Shown here in pieces: positions 9,481 through 18,849 of a stretch of 64,000 bases of DNA; the stretch's first letter is position 1, and every line of letters starts with the position of its first letter. The position numbers and the translations under genes are program-made. Location: the NCBI GenBank assembly GCA_964036045.1, contig OZ038384.1, positions 45,776,851 to 45,840,850 of the forward strand, in the 5' to 3' direction. The notes under the pieces are model-generated. The model saw only the letters and a list, made by a program, of their open reading frames with translations, ran no database searches and was not told the origin of the DNA. This stretch comes from Eutreptiella sp. 'Long Island Sound 2002' (lineage: Eukaryota > Euglenozoa > Euglenophyceae > Eutreptiales > Eutreptiaceae).

Positions 9481-11218
9481 TCCGCCACCCATTATGTACA
9501 CACACACGCACACACACGCACACACACCCACAACGGTTAAGGTTTGGGAGGGTATGTCCTCTTTCGGCGCCGGACGGCCAAGCGCACACCAACAGAAAGA
9601 CGCCGGAGGTATATTTGTGTGTGTTTGTGTGTGTTTGTGTGTGCATGTGTGTGTGTGTGTGTGTGTTAATCGTGGCTAGGCTGTAGGTTGTAGATTGCCC
9701 CAAAACAGGTAATGGGGCTAGTTCACAATTTGCTTGGCTGCTATCGCGGCGTTTGGGGCTGTGGTGTGTGGGGTTGTGGGGTGTGGGGCTGTGGTATCTA
9801 GGTGTGTTGTGTATGGGGTAGTGGTGTGTGGATGTGTTGTTTTTTACGGCTTTGGTGTGTGTGGCTGTGTTTTGTGGGGATGTGGTGTACGGGGATGTGG
9901 TCCCTAGGACTTTGGGGTGTGGTGTTGTGGTTTACCTACACAAAAATGGGTGTAAAGCGCTACAGGGGGGGGGGGGTGAATTGTTCGACGATTTTTTTCA
10001 TTTTTTGCGTTCAATTTTTAGGGCTAATTTTTGGACTCTTTAAATTTTACATTTTAAACCAAATAATTGAAACGAAGCTCCGCAAGTTTTAAGCTCAGTA
10101 CATCACAGTACAGTACATTACAATACAGCACAGTAGAATGCAACACAATAGAACACAGTAAAGGAAAGCAGTACCACACAGCACACGGCACACCACACAC
10201 ATTAGTACAACACAGCTCAGTACAGCACAACACAGTATAGTAGAGTACGGTACATTACAGTACATTACATTATAGCATAGTAAGTATGTACGTACACTAT
10301 AGTACATCAAAGGACAACAGACCACAACAGAGTACAATACATTACGGTGCACTAAGTACAGTACAACACATTATAGTCTAGTACAGTACATCGACACAGT
10401 AAAGTACAGCAGTAAAGCACATGCACAATACCACACACCGCATTATAGTACAGTGCGGTGCGGTACAGTGCATTACAGTACACAACAATACAGTAAAGTA
10501 CAATCCAGTGCGTACGCACCTAAAGTATAGTGCAGCAAAGGGCAGAGGACCTCAACACAGTGGGCTGTAGCAAAGTGCAGTGCAGTATAGTACAACACAA
10601 TATAGTACAGTACAGTAAAGTACAGTACAATACAATATATCTGCAAAAAAAAAACCAATGAAAATTTAAGCTGGCTTAAAATATCTGGTTTACAATTTAA
10701 TTAGTGCATTTACCTTTAAATGTTAAAGCCGAAGCTGACGCCGCGATTGAATTTTAAACGAAAAAAAACGACGCAATCATTACAATTTAAACAAACAGAA
10801 TCCAGATAAGCACACTCAAAAACAGTCAAGAAGGGTTCCTACCCTCTCCGGGAGTGAACCCAAGGTGTGGTTGTGTCAACGGAGCCCCTGGATGACTTCT
10901 GCTGGTTGACTACCCTGGGGGGGGGGGGGGGGCTTTACATACCACAGGGTGGACCCCAACAACCCCAACTGCACACACCACAACCCCCCCTCCCCCAGCA
11001 CCACCAGAGCCCTAGAAACCACACCCCAACACACCACAGCCCTAGAAACCACAGCCCAATACATCACAATGGCACAGACCACAACGCCACACACCACACA
11101 ACGCACCCCTAGAAACCACACCATCACACCCTACACCCCCACACACCACGACCCCACACACCCCAATACCAGGGGCAATCTACGACCCACAACCTAAACA
11201 CAAGAAACACACAGCACA

Positions 11219-11251
<33 letters not shown>

Positions 11252-11395
11252 GAAACATACCCCCAACTTTTTTCTGTTGTTTCTTCGTCGTTGCATTTGG
11301 TTTAGCCTCCACCTGCAGCAAAAAGGGGGCATACCCTCCCAGACCTTAAGTGTTGTGTCTGTGTGCGTGTGCATGTCTGTGTACATCAGGGGCTG
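9480..11395. repeat. Imperfect inverted repeat, about 1.9 kb, with microsatellite arms
   Basis: The left arm (9,495-9,930) and right arm (11,390-10,950) are inverted copies. Each has an outer CA/TG run, a shared core (TTAAGGTTTGGGAGGGTATG at 9,537-9,556 against the complement of CATACCCTCCCAGACCTTAA at 11,330-11,349), a second CA/TG run, and an inner G-rich GGGGCTGTGGTGTG array (9,760-9,930 on plus; its complement at 10,950-11,180). The centre carries a degenerate CAGTA pentanucleotide array and AT-rich flanks. This looks like one element with inverted ends or an inverted duplication. No coding frame is credible. Confidence 0.65.
10085..10650 (+). repeat. Degenerate pentanucleotide array (CAGTA-type)
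   Basis: About 560 bp are built mostly of 5-bp words such as CAGTA, CATTA, CAATA, CAACA and CAGCA. The 5-bp register holds over long stretches, so one frame on each strand is free of stops and yields Cys/Tyr/Val/Leu-rich translations that should not be annotated as proteins. It lies at the centre of the inverted repeat. Confidence 0.85.
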
Positions 11396-11690
11396 GGTGG
11401 TACTACTACAGTGGCCCTAGGGATCTTTTAGCAGCTGAAAATGGTAAGGAGGAGCCCACCCCCCCCAACCCTCCCCCCCCCGGTGCAACAAAACGTTTCC
11501 TCTATTTCGGGGCCATTTTAGGTCTATAGAGCCCACTATGGGCGATGTAATGACGTCGCTAAGGCGATACAAAAGGGGGTGGTCACCCCTAGTGGCGGGA
11601 GTTCACCGGGCACCAAACTTGTTGCTCAATAAAGCTGCACGCAGTCGTGAATTCGGTGCAAAACCTATGAAAAAATGCGTAGACCCATGT
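11396..11690. other. No recognised gene; C-rich tracts
   Basis: C runs at about 11,459-11,480 interrupt otherwise unremarkable sequence. A plus-strand frame (11,538-11,903) runs through the following hairpin repeats and has no domain. Confidence 0.4.
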
Positions 11691-11885
11691 CCAGGGTCTT
11701 GTACCCCTCGCGATGAATATTGGCGGGGTGTACACCCTTCCAATATTCATCGCGTGCGCCTATACCCCCTTTTGGAGGGCCGTATACCCGTCGCACCTAA
11801 TATTGGAGGGGTGTACACTCTCGTAATGTTCATCGCGTGCGCCTATACCCCTTGTCGAGAGGTGTATGCCCCCCGCGATTCCCAG
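11690..11885. repeat. Tandem and hairpin repeat block
   Basis: CGCGATGAATATTGG (11,709-11,723) and CCAATATTCATCGCG (11,740-11,754) form a perfect 15-bp inverted repeat with a 16-base loop. The loop itself contains the palindrome GGTGTACACC. The right half, GGGGTGTACAC...CATCGCGTGCGCCTATACCCC, is repeated about 78 bp further on (11,806-11,850) with changes. The block can form stable cruciforms or RNA stems. Confidence 0.8.
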
Positions 11886-12226
11886 CACATCTTTTTTGTT
11901 TAAAATTTAGTTGAAAATCTTGTTTTCTTTAAATTTTGATCAATTTTTCGGATTTTAACGGAGGAAATTTTGAACGACACGAGCCGAATCTCAATGCAAC
12001 ACGAGAGGGCCAGTTACTGAAAGGTTCGGAGCCCATAAAGTGGCTAAAACGGATGTCTCTTCATCCCTGCACACGCTCATCCGAATTACCCTCGAATCAG
12101 CGGGTGTGTGACCCCTTTTACCGTTGTTGGGATGGGGCTCGCGCGCCTAAATGCATCCCTACATTCAGTAAACGGGACAGGCCGTCGCCAATCAGTGGTG
12201 GCCACTTGAAGTGGGCGCGATCACTG
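11886..12226. other. No recognised gene; AT-rich then mixed
   Basis: A short AT-rich segment (11,890-11,960) leads into a plus-strand frame (11,936-12,388) that lacks any domain I know. I see nothing supportable here. Confidence 0.4.
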
Positions 12227-12544
12227 TTAATAGGCCCACAAGTGCACGGGCCAAATAAGGCCACTAGTGGGGGGGGGATAGTCATGGGCGGTCACGGACT
12301 TCACCGCCTCCACTTGCTTGGTGCAAAAAAGGGAGGGGAAGCCAACCTTGCTGGCCTCCACCCATCGGGCCTTGGCCAAGGGCGATGAAGCCATGCACTC
12401 ACCAAGGAGTTCGGAGACCAACGGGTGTCGCGAACTCTTGGCTCCACTGAAATGCACAAGTGTCATACTAATCTCGAAAGTGGTGTCCCGGCTGAAAGGC
12501 ACAACAGAAAAGTGGGTGTGGAGTGGGGTTGGAGGTGGGCCCAA
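12227..12544 (-). CDS. Hypothetical ORF, unassigned
   Basis: The minus frame contains FEISMTLVHFSGAKSSRHPLV and SELLGECMASSPLAKARWVEASKVGFPSLF, a plausible helical protein. A fragment with a similar phrase (WLEASKVGNVLLKARPS, plus strand) occurs at about 36,120-36,175, so both may derive from one repeat family. No known domain. Confidence 0.3.
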   Translation of the reverse strand: MGPPPTPLHTHFSVVPFSRDTTFEISMTLVHFSGAKSSRHPLVSELLGECMASSPLAKARWVEASKVGFPSLFCTKQVEAVKSVTAHDYPPPTSGLIWPVHLWAY

Positions 12545-12890
12545 AGAAAGGGACTAGGGGTTGAAAACCCAACCCCTGGGCAATGTAACATCTCCACAAA
12601 CGCATTCTCCAACATTGTACCACAAAAAAAAACCACGGGACCCTAGCATCCGCATGCAACTAGCATTGCAAAGGTTTAGATTTTGGACATTTTTTGTGAA
12701 ACATGTTAAAATTTGTCATGTAGACTTTAATGACCTTCAAACATTGAAATTGAAATTTTAACATATTGGATTTAAGATGGGTCTCTAGGGTGTATATAGG
12801 CGATAGCGCCCTACCCCTATGCGCTGTGATGTGAGTGCGCCTGCTGCCATTGTGCATACTCTCATATACTATAATACGAGGGTCTACAGG
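12545..12890. other. AT-rich spacer
   Basis: About 12,660-12,780 is AT-rich with repeated AAATTTTAACAT-like words. No ORF or RNA gene is supported. Confidence 0.4.
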
Positions 12891-13611
12891 GCCGATGCTA
12901 GCCATCCCGCGGCATGAGAGGCACAACGCGTGAATTTCGCTGGCCGGGACTCGGATTGAAGGATGCCGTGGCTTGGTTATCAATCCCCTGTAGAGGTACC
13001 CACCAAAGGTTTGCCCCGGGCAGTGGTACGGTGGTAACCAGGTTCACCTCGTCTGGCCCACATACAATGCCCTGGCGCCTACCCTTGACCCTTACCTGCA
13101 CTGATTGACCGGCTCTCATGGTTGTGCCATCTCCGCTGCAGCGGTGTTCAGGCCACAGGTTCGGCGCCCAGTGACGACGTGGCATGCCTACTTGTAGCAT
13201 TGGCCGTTGCCTCACACCCTGGACCTCTCATACAGATGTTGTGTACAATGGGCCTCCAGAGCCAGCGCTTGTCTTGCCGCCTTGCCCGCCATGCTTCGTA
13301 GCGCGACCGCCACCCGCCCTGCCATTTGCGCTGGCCATAACCGGCATGTACAGGACTCGGACATCCGCCAACCTGAGCCCTTTGTTAGACCGGACCACTA
13401 TATTGGATAGGTCTTTGGGCACGTTTTCAAACTGCAAGGCCGCGGTTTTGATGGCAGCATTCAACGGCACGATCTCGGCCGCGGCGTCCGACAGGTAGAA
13501 CGCCGCATACCGCACAATGCCACCAACGAATGTTGCCATCATCACATGGGGCACCGACGCCGGCCCAAGCGTGTTCTTGCACCAACCTAGGAGAGCTTCA
13601 CAGTTGGGCAC
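12890..13611 (-). pseudogene. LINE fragment, copy B (linker region only)
   Basis: The segment at 13,611-13,390 encodes WCKNTLGPA, GGIVRYAA, PLNAAIKTAALQF and NKGLRLADV, matching the linker of copy A at 2,140-1,870. Downstream of the match (13,340 to 12,890) the frame changes and the sequence no longer follows copy A. Its map order relative to the long copy at 14,358-19,530 shows it is a separate fragment: the linker should lie upstream of the 3' domain, but here it lies downstream. Confidence 0.55.
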
Positions 13612-13884
13612 AACACCTCATCATTGCCTACACTGCCAAGTTTGTGACACTCCGTGCCTTCTGCCCGCGCCTTCGCCTTACACCACCGTCTGCACACACC
13701 GCCATCGTCTCCCGCCTGGCTGCTTGTTGCCGCGTACGCCCTCCACCCGTGCACCTTTGACACTGTACTCGCCACCGCCACCGCCTCGGTGCCGTGTAAC
13801 CGGACATGTGTGCAAAGGTCAAGCGGTTAGCGTATGTACATGCCCTCAGGCAGGGTCCCTCTAGTTTTCTTGTGGAACCAAGGG
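13612..13884. other. No recognised gene between LINE fragment and minisatellite
   Basis: Both strands are open in part but give Pro/Ala/Arg low-complexity translations. No match to the LINE copies is visible. Confidence 0.35.
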
Positions 13885-14300
13885 ATGCCCCAGTACCCCC
13901 TTTGAGTTGTTCCTCCATGAGTTGTTTTAGGGGTCACGGGACACCCCATTACTCCCCCTAATTTGCTCTCGGGGCCCGTGGGCGGCCCCCATACCTCCCT
14001 GGGTTGGTCGTGGGGACGGGACGTCTTTATACCCGCACATATTTTCTCCTCGGGCCCATGGGCGGCCGGGATACCTCCTTGGGTTGGTTTTGAGGTCAGG
14101 GGGCACCCCTATATCCCCACAGATTTTCTCCTGGAGCCCGTGGGCGGCCCCGATACCTTCTGGGTTGGTCCTCAGGTCAGGGAATATCCCTATACCCCGA
14201 TGAAGTTTCTCCCGGGGCCCGTGGGCAGCCCCAATACCTCCTTGAGTTCTTCCTGGGGTCAAGGGGCAAGCCCATAGCATACCCGTACCCCCAAACCCCA
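13885..14300. repeat. Minisatellite, about 81-bp unit, 4-5 copies
   Basis: The marker GGGCCCGTGGGCGG and its variants start at 13,972, 14,052, 14,134 and 14,215, a period of 80-82 bp, with a partial unit before the first. Each unit also holds TTGGGTTGGT and a CCCCTATACCCC-like block. Because 81 is 27 codons, the minus frame 14,391-13,927 is open and encodes a GAAHGPRE-type 27-residue repeat. The array lies directly beyond the 3' end of the long LINE copy, so it could belong to the LINE tail or be independent. Confidence 0.8.
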
Positions 14301-14357
14301 CACCCTTCCAAGCCCATAAATCGTGCATCGAGTTCACCCGGCAACCTTCGCCACTTG

Positions 14358-16030
14358 TCACGTACCATCGGCATGCACCACCCCTTCGCACCCCATGTGG
14401 CTATCCACACTGCTGCGACTCCACACAAAGTCCAATTCATCCAGTTGCCCTCCAGAGCTCTTTGTCGACACCAGCAGTGCCTGGGCGAGGACGTTTGCCC
14501 ACCTAAGCAACCCCCCGGAGTAACATGAGGGCAAACCGACCGTGACTGCCGTAGCTAGGCAGGCTACCAGTATAGACCACGGTGCCATGGGAACACCCCA
14601 CAAGGCTTTGGGCCTTATTACCCTGGCCGGTATGATCCATGACACCTCACTATTGTAGTCGGCAACCTGGGGCACGCGGGCGTAGCTATATTTTGACCGA
14701 GCGGTGCATGCGTGGGCGGTAATGCACGCTATCAGGCCGGCATGACCTGCCACGCCGCGATGGACGTCACATCGCACCCGCTGCATGCATATGCTTGGAC
14801 GAGGCCATGTCCATAACACCATCTCTGCTGCTTCAACAACCCTTCGGACAGTGCCCAGTATGCGCTTCACTCTGGCCATACTGCTTTGCACACGTGAAGT
14901 TCTCAACCTTCGCACACAGCAACCGCACAACCGCCTCATCCCCTTGGCACGTGATGCGCATGTGGCCCGTGTCTTCCTCGCCCCCCCCCCCCATAGAAGA
15001 TGTAGGGCAGTTCGGGAATCGCTTTGCGGGTGACTTTCTGCCGCCATCGTCACATGACTTGCATGGTGGGGAGACAACCGTCTCTCGCACGTAGCATGTC
15101 CATGTGCAAGGCCATGATGCACCGTTCTCAGGGGTACAATCGCGCAGGCACGAGCCAACGGCGTGTGGGCCCTAGCGCGTGCTGCCATCGATTCCCACGC
15201 CGCCTCGCTGACCAGGTGGAGGACACACATGGAAGGCACGTGACGCTCTAGCACCTCATTCTCATCAAGCACCAAGAGGGTTGCGTGCTCCCTGGGCAAC
15301 ATGAGGTGTACAGGCGGGGCCTTCGCGTGAGCAGCAGCAAAATTGGGCTCCTGAAGGGGGACGGCCGCCAAGCGCGAACTCCGCCGTACCACCCAATGAT
15401 GGGGCGCTCCAACCATGCGCGGCACACAACGCAGCTCTTCCACTACCCAATTTGGGCCGTGCTGCTTGATGAAGTGGGAGCTTCGTCCCTTGATCCCGTG
15501 GTACAATGCTTCCTGGGCCTCTGCGCAAATGCACCCCAACGATGGACACGTCAACCAGATGCACCGCAAGGCCAAAGGGAGACGTGTGGAGCAGGAAAGT
15601 TGCTACCCCAATAATCTCCGCCTCGGGAACCGTGCCATAGATGGCACCCGAGCATGTGGGGCTACCATGGTCCACCACCGCCACGTTAGTGACCCCTTCC
15701 TCCCGGGGAGAAGCGTAAGACGAGGTAACTTTCACCGCCGTAGGCACCCAGCAGTACCTACGGGGCTGTAACCACGCCATGTCCGAATGTGGAATGACCA
15801 CTACCCTCCCCAGCAACGCCGCATTGGACACCGTCGGCTCCGGGGACGGTGTGTCATTCGGTCGATGCACCCTATGCGGTCGCCAGCGTATTTCGCATCT
15901 GCATATGCAGCCGATGGCCTCGAGTGCCGTCGCGAACTCCGCGCCCAACACCGCCATCAATCCATGCGGCTAGTATACCACAACCGTTCCCTGCTCCACT
16001 GCTCCACCTTCCGTAGCGATGTGTACTGGA
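14358..16030 (-). pseudogene. LINE copy C, 3' region after the plastid insert
   Basis: Homology to copy A resumes at about 16,020 and runs through EFATALEAIG, SDMAWLQPRRY, PEAEIIGVATFLLHTSPFGLAVHLVDVSI and HGPNWVVEEL. KAPPVHLMLPREH and EAAWESMAARARAHTP (15,310-15,180) match the left end of the window. The 15,575-14,358 frame is open for 405 codons, the longest in the window, but its second half has no counterpart here because copy A runs off the edge. The acidic residues fit an RNase H-like fold only loosely. Confidence 0.5.
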
Positions 16031-16052
16031 CTTTCTGTAGGGTTAGTGATTA

Positions 16053-16187
16053 TTAATCTTCATGTTCTTCAAAAGGGTCTCGTAACTCTCCAGCCGTTGG
16101 ACCGAATCCTACATATATTGAATAACTAGTTATGCTAAGAAGAAGACAACTAATAAAAAAAGTTGAAAAAAATGCTGTAGTTTCCAT
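16053..16187 (-). CDS. psbN: PsbN, complete ORF of 44 residues (plastid-derived)
   Basis: The reading frame starts METTAFF, has a single hydrophobic helix (residues 6-28, [17 protein letters not shown]) and ends [10 protein letters not shown] before TAA. PsbN is a 43-44-residue thylakoid protein needed for photosystem II assembly and repair, and the FGP...LRDPFEEH tail is diagnostic. The ORF is intact, without a stop or frameshift. In most plastids psbN lies antisense in the psbB-psbT-psbH cluster; neither neighbour is visible here. TATAAT on the minus strand (16,221-16,216), 29 bp upstream, could be a plastid -10 box. In the nucleus it is probably silent. Confidence 0.9.
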   Translation of the reverse strand: METTAFFSTFFISCLLLSITSYSIYVGFGPTAGELRDPFEEHED

Positions 16188-16331
16188 TTAAGTGTATTAA
16201 AAATACTTTTTTCTTATTATACAAATTTTATCTATATCTATAAAATATTATCGAATTTTTTAAGAAGAAAACATTATAATAAAAGCAGTTTTTTTATTTT
16301 TAATAAATATTGGAAATTTGTAGGGAATAAG

Positions 16332-16560
16332 TGGGTATTTTTTTGTTTTAATAATAAAGATGAAGTTTATTTTTTTAAGTTATTCTTTTTTGTATTATTC
16401 TTTTTTAAAAAGGTCTAGTGTTTTTAATTTTTTTGATTCTCGTAATTTGGATTGTTTAAAAAAGAATTTTCTTAAACGATTACGTTTTGAAGGTAATTTA
16501 TATCATAGTTTTTGAAAATTAGATTGTTTGTAATTTTTTCATAATTTATTATTTTTTTGT
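16332..16560 (+). pseudogene. AT-rich plastid ORF, unassigned
   Basis: An ATG near 16,361 opens a frame reading MKFIFLSYSFLYYSFLKRS and later KKNFLKRLRFEGN, LYHSF, then TGA and a TAA after KLDCL. The basic patch suggests a ribosomal protein, and the gene normally upstream of rpl16 is rps3, but I cannot align it to rps3. The TGA could be a stop or, in some plastid codes, Trp. Confidence 0.3.
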
Positions 16561-16571
16561 TGTTTTATGTT

Positions 16572-16770
16572 ATGTTAAGTCCTAAGAGAACAAAGTTTCG
16601 AAAAAAACCCCAGAGGTAGAATGAAAGGTAAGGCTTTAAGAGGTAATAAGATTGCGTTTGGTGATATTGCTTGTGCGTTTTGAAATACTTTATTCTGAAA
16701 GTTCTTATACGTTTTTATAGTTGTGAAAATTAAGCAGTATATGAAAGTAGCTTTTATGTAAGTTATAGAT
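16572..16770 (+). pseudogene. rpl16: Start of plastid ribosomal protein L16, with a one-base shift
   Basis: ATG at 16,572 encodes MLSPKRTKFRKKP. The conserved continuation RGRMKGKALRGNKIAFGD is in the next frame from 16,612, so one base is extra in the A7C4 run at 16,601-16,611. L16 binds 23S rRNA in the large subunit; this N-terminus is highly conserved. After GDIA (about 16,670) similarity to L16 is lost: the sequence reads GTGCGTTTTG and meets TGA codons. GTGCG matches the 5' consensus of group II introns, so an intron may start here before the insert ends. Confidence 0.75.
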
Positions 16771-16791
16771 TTTGGAAGAATTGCTTTTACT

Positions 16792-17410
16792 GACTACTTC
16801 CGGGACCGGCATGTCATCCGCATCAAGCACCAGACTCGCCGGCACAAGCAATACGATGGCCCACACCGCACGTCCCCATACCGCTGCACATGCCTTGTCA
16901 AACGCCGACACCCCGTGCACCACCCACATGGGCGGGGGGTCGATGCCATCCTTGCACGTGGAGTAAGAAGGGGGACCAACGGCGGATCTTCTTGCTGTTG
17001 ATGCCCGTCAAAGACATCCCCTAGCAAGAACATCTGCGAGGCTGGAGGGGCAAACGGCATGGAAAACCCTGGGTATTCCGGGTTCCAGTTGTCGCCTTTA
17101 TATCCGCCTACCACATACACATCGCCTGTGGCGGACTGCCTGGTGCTCTTCTTGGCCTTCTTGTGCCGCACCGGGTGAAGAAGTCGATGGGTCGGCAGAC
17201 TGGGCGGCCGGGATTGTAACACCGCTTGGAGGCCCGTTAACCACACGTGGTCTACAATGGTGGGCCCGACCCCGCAGCTAGAAGGTGCGGATGGTCTTCG
17301 TGGCAGTCCCGAAGCTGCGCGGCCCAGTGCCCAGGCACATGGCGTGGAAGACCTGCATGCAGCAAGTTGCTCGCGGGTCCGTCAGGGACCGTACCGCCTC
17401 ATTAGTGCAT
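16792..17410 (-). pseudogene. LINE copy C, region after RT up to the plastid insert
   Basis: HRLLHPVRHKKAKKSTRQS and VYVVGGY (17,200-17,100) match HRLLHLARRKKATKRTR and VFVVGGY of copy A. WVVHGVSAFDKACAAVWG (16,929-16,870) matches WVVQDADAFGWACADAWG. The match continues through DADDMPVPEVV and stops near 16,792, where base composition changes abruptly to AT-rich plastid DNA. Confidence 0.6.
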
Positions 17411-17413
17411 GGC

Positions 17414-18519
17414 CTAGATAGCACAGAGACGTCCCGACCCTTGAAAGTGTAGGACCGGGTTGCCCATTGCCATCCGGCCCACTGCATCACTCTTGGCCAC
17501 CAGAGAGAACCACGGAGCGGCCGCATTGTCCGGGTCCAGGTGCCCCATGATTGAGGAGATGCGCACCGTGGTGCTGTGCGCACATTTGCGGACATTGAGG
17601 GACATGCCCATGTCCGCCAAGTAACGCGCAATCGCCTTTGTGTACTCCTGAGGCTGCGGTAGCGTGTGTGCTATTGGCAGTAGGTCGTCACAATACGCCT
17701 CTACCAGGGGCGGCATTGCGTGGCGGGTATCTCCCTGGGCCTTGCTGGCAAGGGTCCGCAGGGTGGGCTCCAGGGGGAGAAGATATAGCACTACGCTTTC
17801 CACGCTGCCCCGCTGCAAGCCGCGATGGAGGCAGATGCTCGGGTTGGGGCCGTGCGCAGTGACAATGCACACTGTGGAGCCACAAGAGAGCGTGTGGAAG
17901 AGCTTGATGAGCCCCTTTGGGACCCCCATGTGGCGTAGGAGGAGAGTGAGAGCCCCATGCGGGGCGGTGTGGAAGGCCTTGGAGACATCAAAGGCCAAGA
18001 CGTGGTTCTCTTCCTGACCTCGCTGAAGCCTGCGCTGTGCTGGGAATACCGGGGCCGCTGCCGTAGAGCCCGGCATGGCCCCGAACTGCAAGTCCGTGGC
18101 CATCCCCTTGCGAGCCACGACTGCCGTGAACCTCCGCATGAGGGGGGTCATGAGCATTCTTATGTCGTGCTGCCCTATGGGCCGGTAAGCGTCTAAGTCC
18201 CCCGTGGCCGTTCCCTTGGGCATCAGCCATATGATGCCTCATGCCACAATTCCGGGACTTCCGCGCCATGGAGAATGGCCCGATAGGCATGCACCAGGAG
18301 CTCCTGCACAAGCTCAGGTAGCTCCGCGATGAGGGCTGCCGTGACCTTGTTGGACCCCGGCGCCTTGCCGTCTGCCACTGCCCGCTTGACTGCGTCTGTG
18401 AGGTCTTGCAGGGTGTAATCCTGCACCGAGCTCCAATCTTTGGGCACGCCCCGAGGGATGTGGGCTCCAACCAGCCTTTCAAAGGCCGGGAGAATCACCG
18501 GCCGCTTGGCATACAACAC
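17414..18519 (-). pseudogene. LINE copy C reverse transcriptase (one frameshift)
   Basis: It copies RNA into DNA during retrotransposition. The N-terminal frame (18,519-18,223) has ADGKAPGSNKVTAALI. A one-base shift near 18,240 leads to the main frame (18,223-17,414). Visible motifs are DAYRPIGQHDI, AFDVSKAFHT (motif A, catalytic Asp near 17,988), GLQRGSVES (motif B), YCDD (motif C, codons 17,695-17,684) and MGMSLNVRKCAH (motif D). All three catalytic acids are present, unlike in copy A. The stop at 17,414 follows GSGRLCAI. The domain order and motifs make the RT assignment firm; activity is excluded by the frameshift. Confidence 0.85.
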
Positions 18520-18525
18520 CTCCCA

Positions 18526-18816
18526 TTACCTTTGGACTTCCCCAGTGACTTCCGAGGGCTCCAAATTTGACTCCGGGACTCGCACCAACCATAAGCCCAA
18601 GGGAGCATAGCTGACAACGTTGATGGTCCCTCGAATCGCCGCCCACCGAAGCTGTAGATCTGGGTCCATGCCCCGCCAATAGTCCTTGATGGACCTGCGT
18701 CGGTTGCGCCGGAGGACTCCGCGGAGCTGTTCCACGCGTTGGTTGAGCTGCTGAAGTTGGTGATCGGGCGCTTCCCGCAAGTCCTCCATGGTGTCGGGGG
18801 ATAGGTCCGGGTCCAT
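18526..18816 (-). pseudogene. LINE copy C, linker before RT
   Basis: This frame (MDPDLSPDTMEDL, then QLQQLNQRVEQLRGVLRRNRRR) is offset from the endonuclease frame by a frameshift near 18,820. The arginine-rich helix ahead of the RT is typical of the nucleic-acid-binding linker in LINE ORF2. It leads into KDYWRGMDPDLQLRWAA and then the RT N-terminus. Confidence 0.5.
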
Positions 18817-18849
18817 GCGCCTGAGGTGCTACAGGAGGGAGGTAGCCTC

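Larger units (their letters stand above)
16036..16790. other. Nuclear insertion of plastid DNA (NUPT) inside the LINE
   Basis: About 750 bp with strikingly low GC, bounded sharply by GC-rich LINE sequence on both sides. It carries psbN on the minus strand and the beginning of rpl16 on the plus strand, both genes found together only in plastids. About a dozen LINE codons present in copy A (between EVV and LRYGG) are missing at the junctions, consistent with end-joining repair that captured plastid DNA with a small target deletion. The exact breakpoints are uncertain by about 15 bp on each side. Confidence 0.85.

Noticed and set aside
9378-9703. Cys/Val and Thr/His repetitive ORFs on both strands
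   Set aside because: They are translations of CA/TG microsatellites.
10095-10352. Tyr/Cys/Leu-rich minus frame
   Set aside because: An artefact of the 5-bp CAGTA-type array.
10840-10930. Possible tRNA-like T arm on the minus strand (GGGTTCACTCCC)
   Set aside because: The conserved A of the B box is C, and no anticodon arm pairs.
18495-18840. Second half of the long endonuclease frame (19,481-18,495)
   Set aside because: Past about 18,840 the frame reads Ser/Thr/Trp-rich nonsense, while the next frame carries the expected linker and leads into RT.
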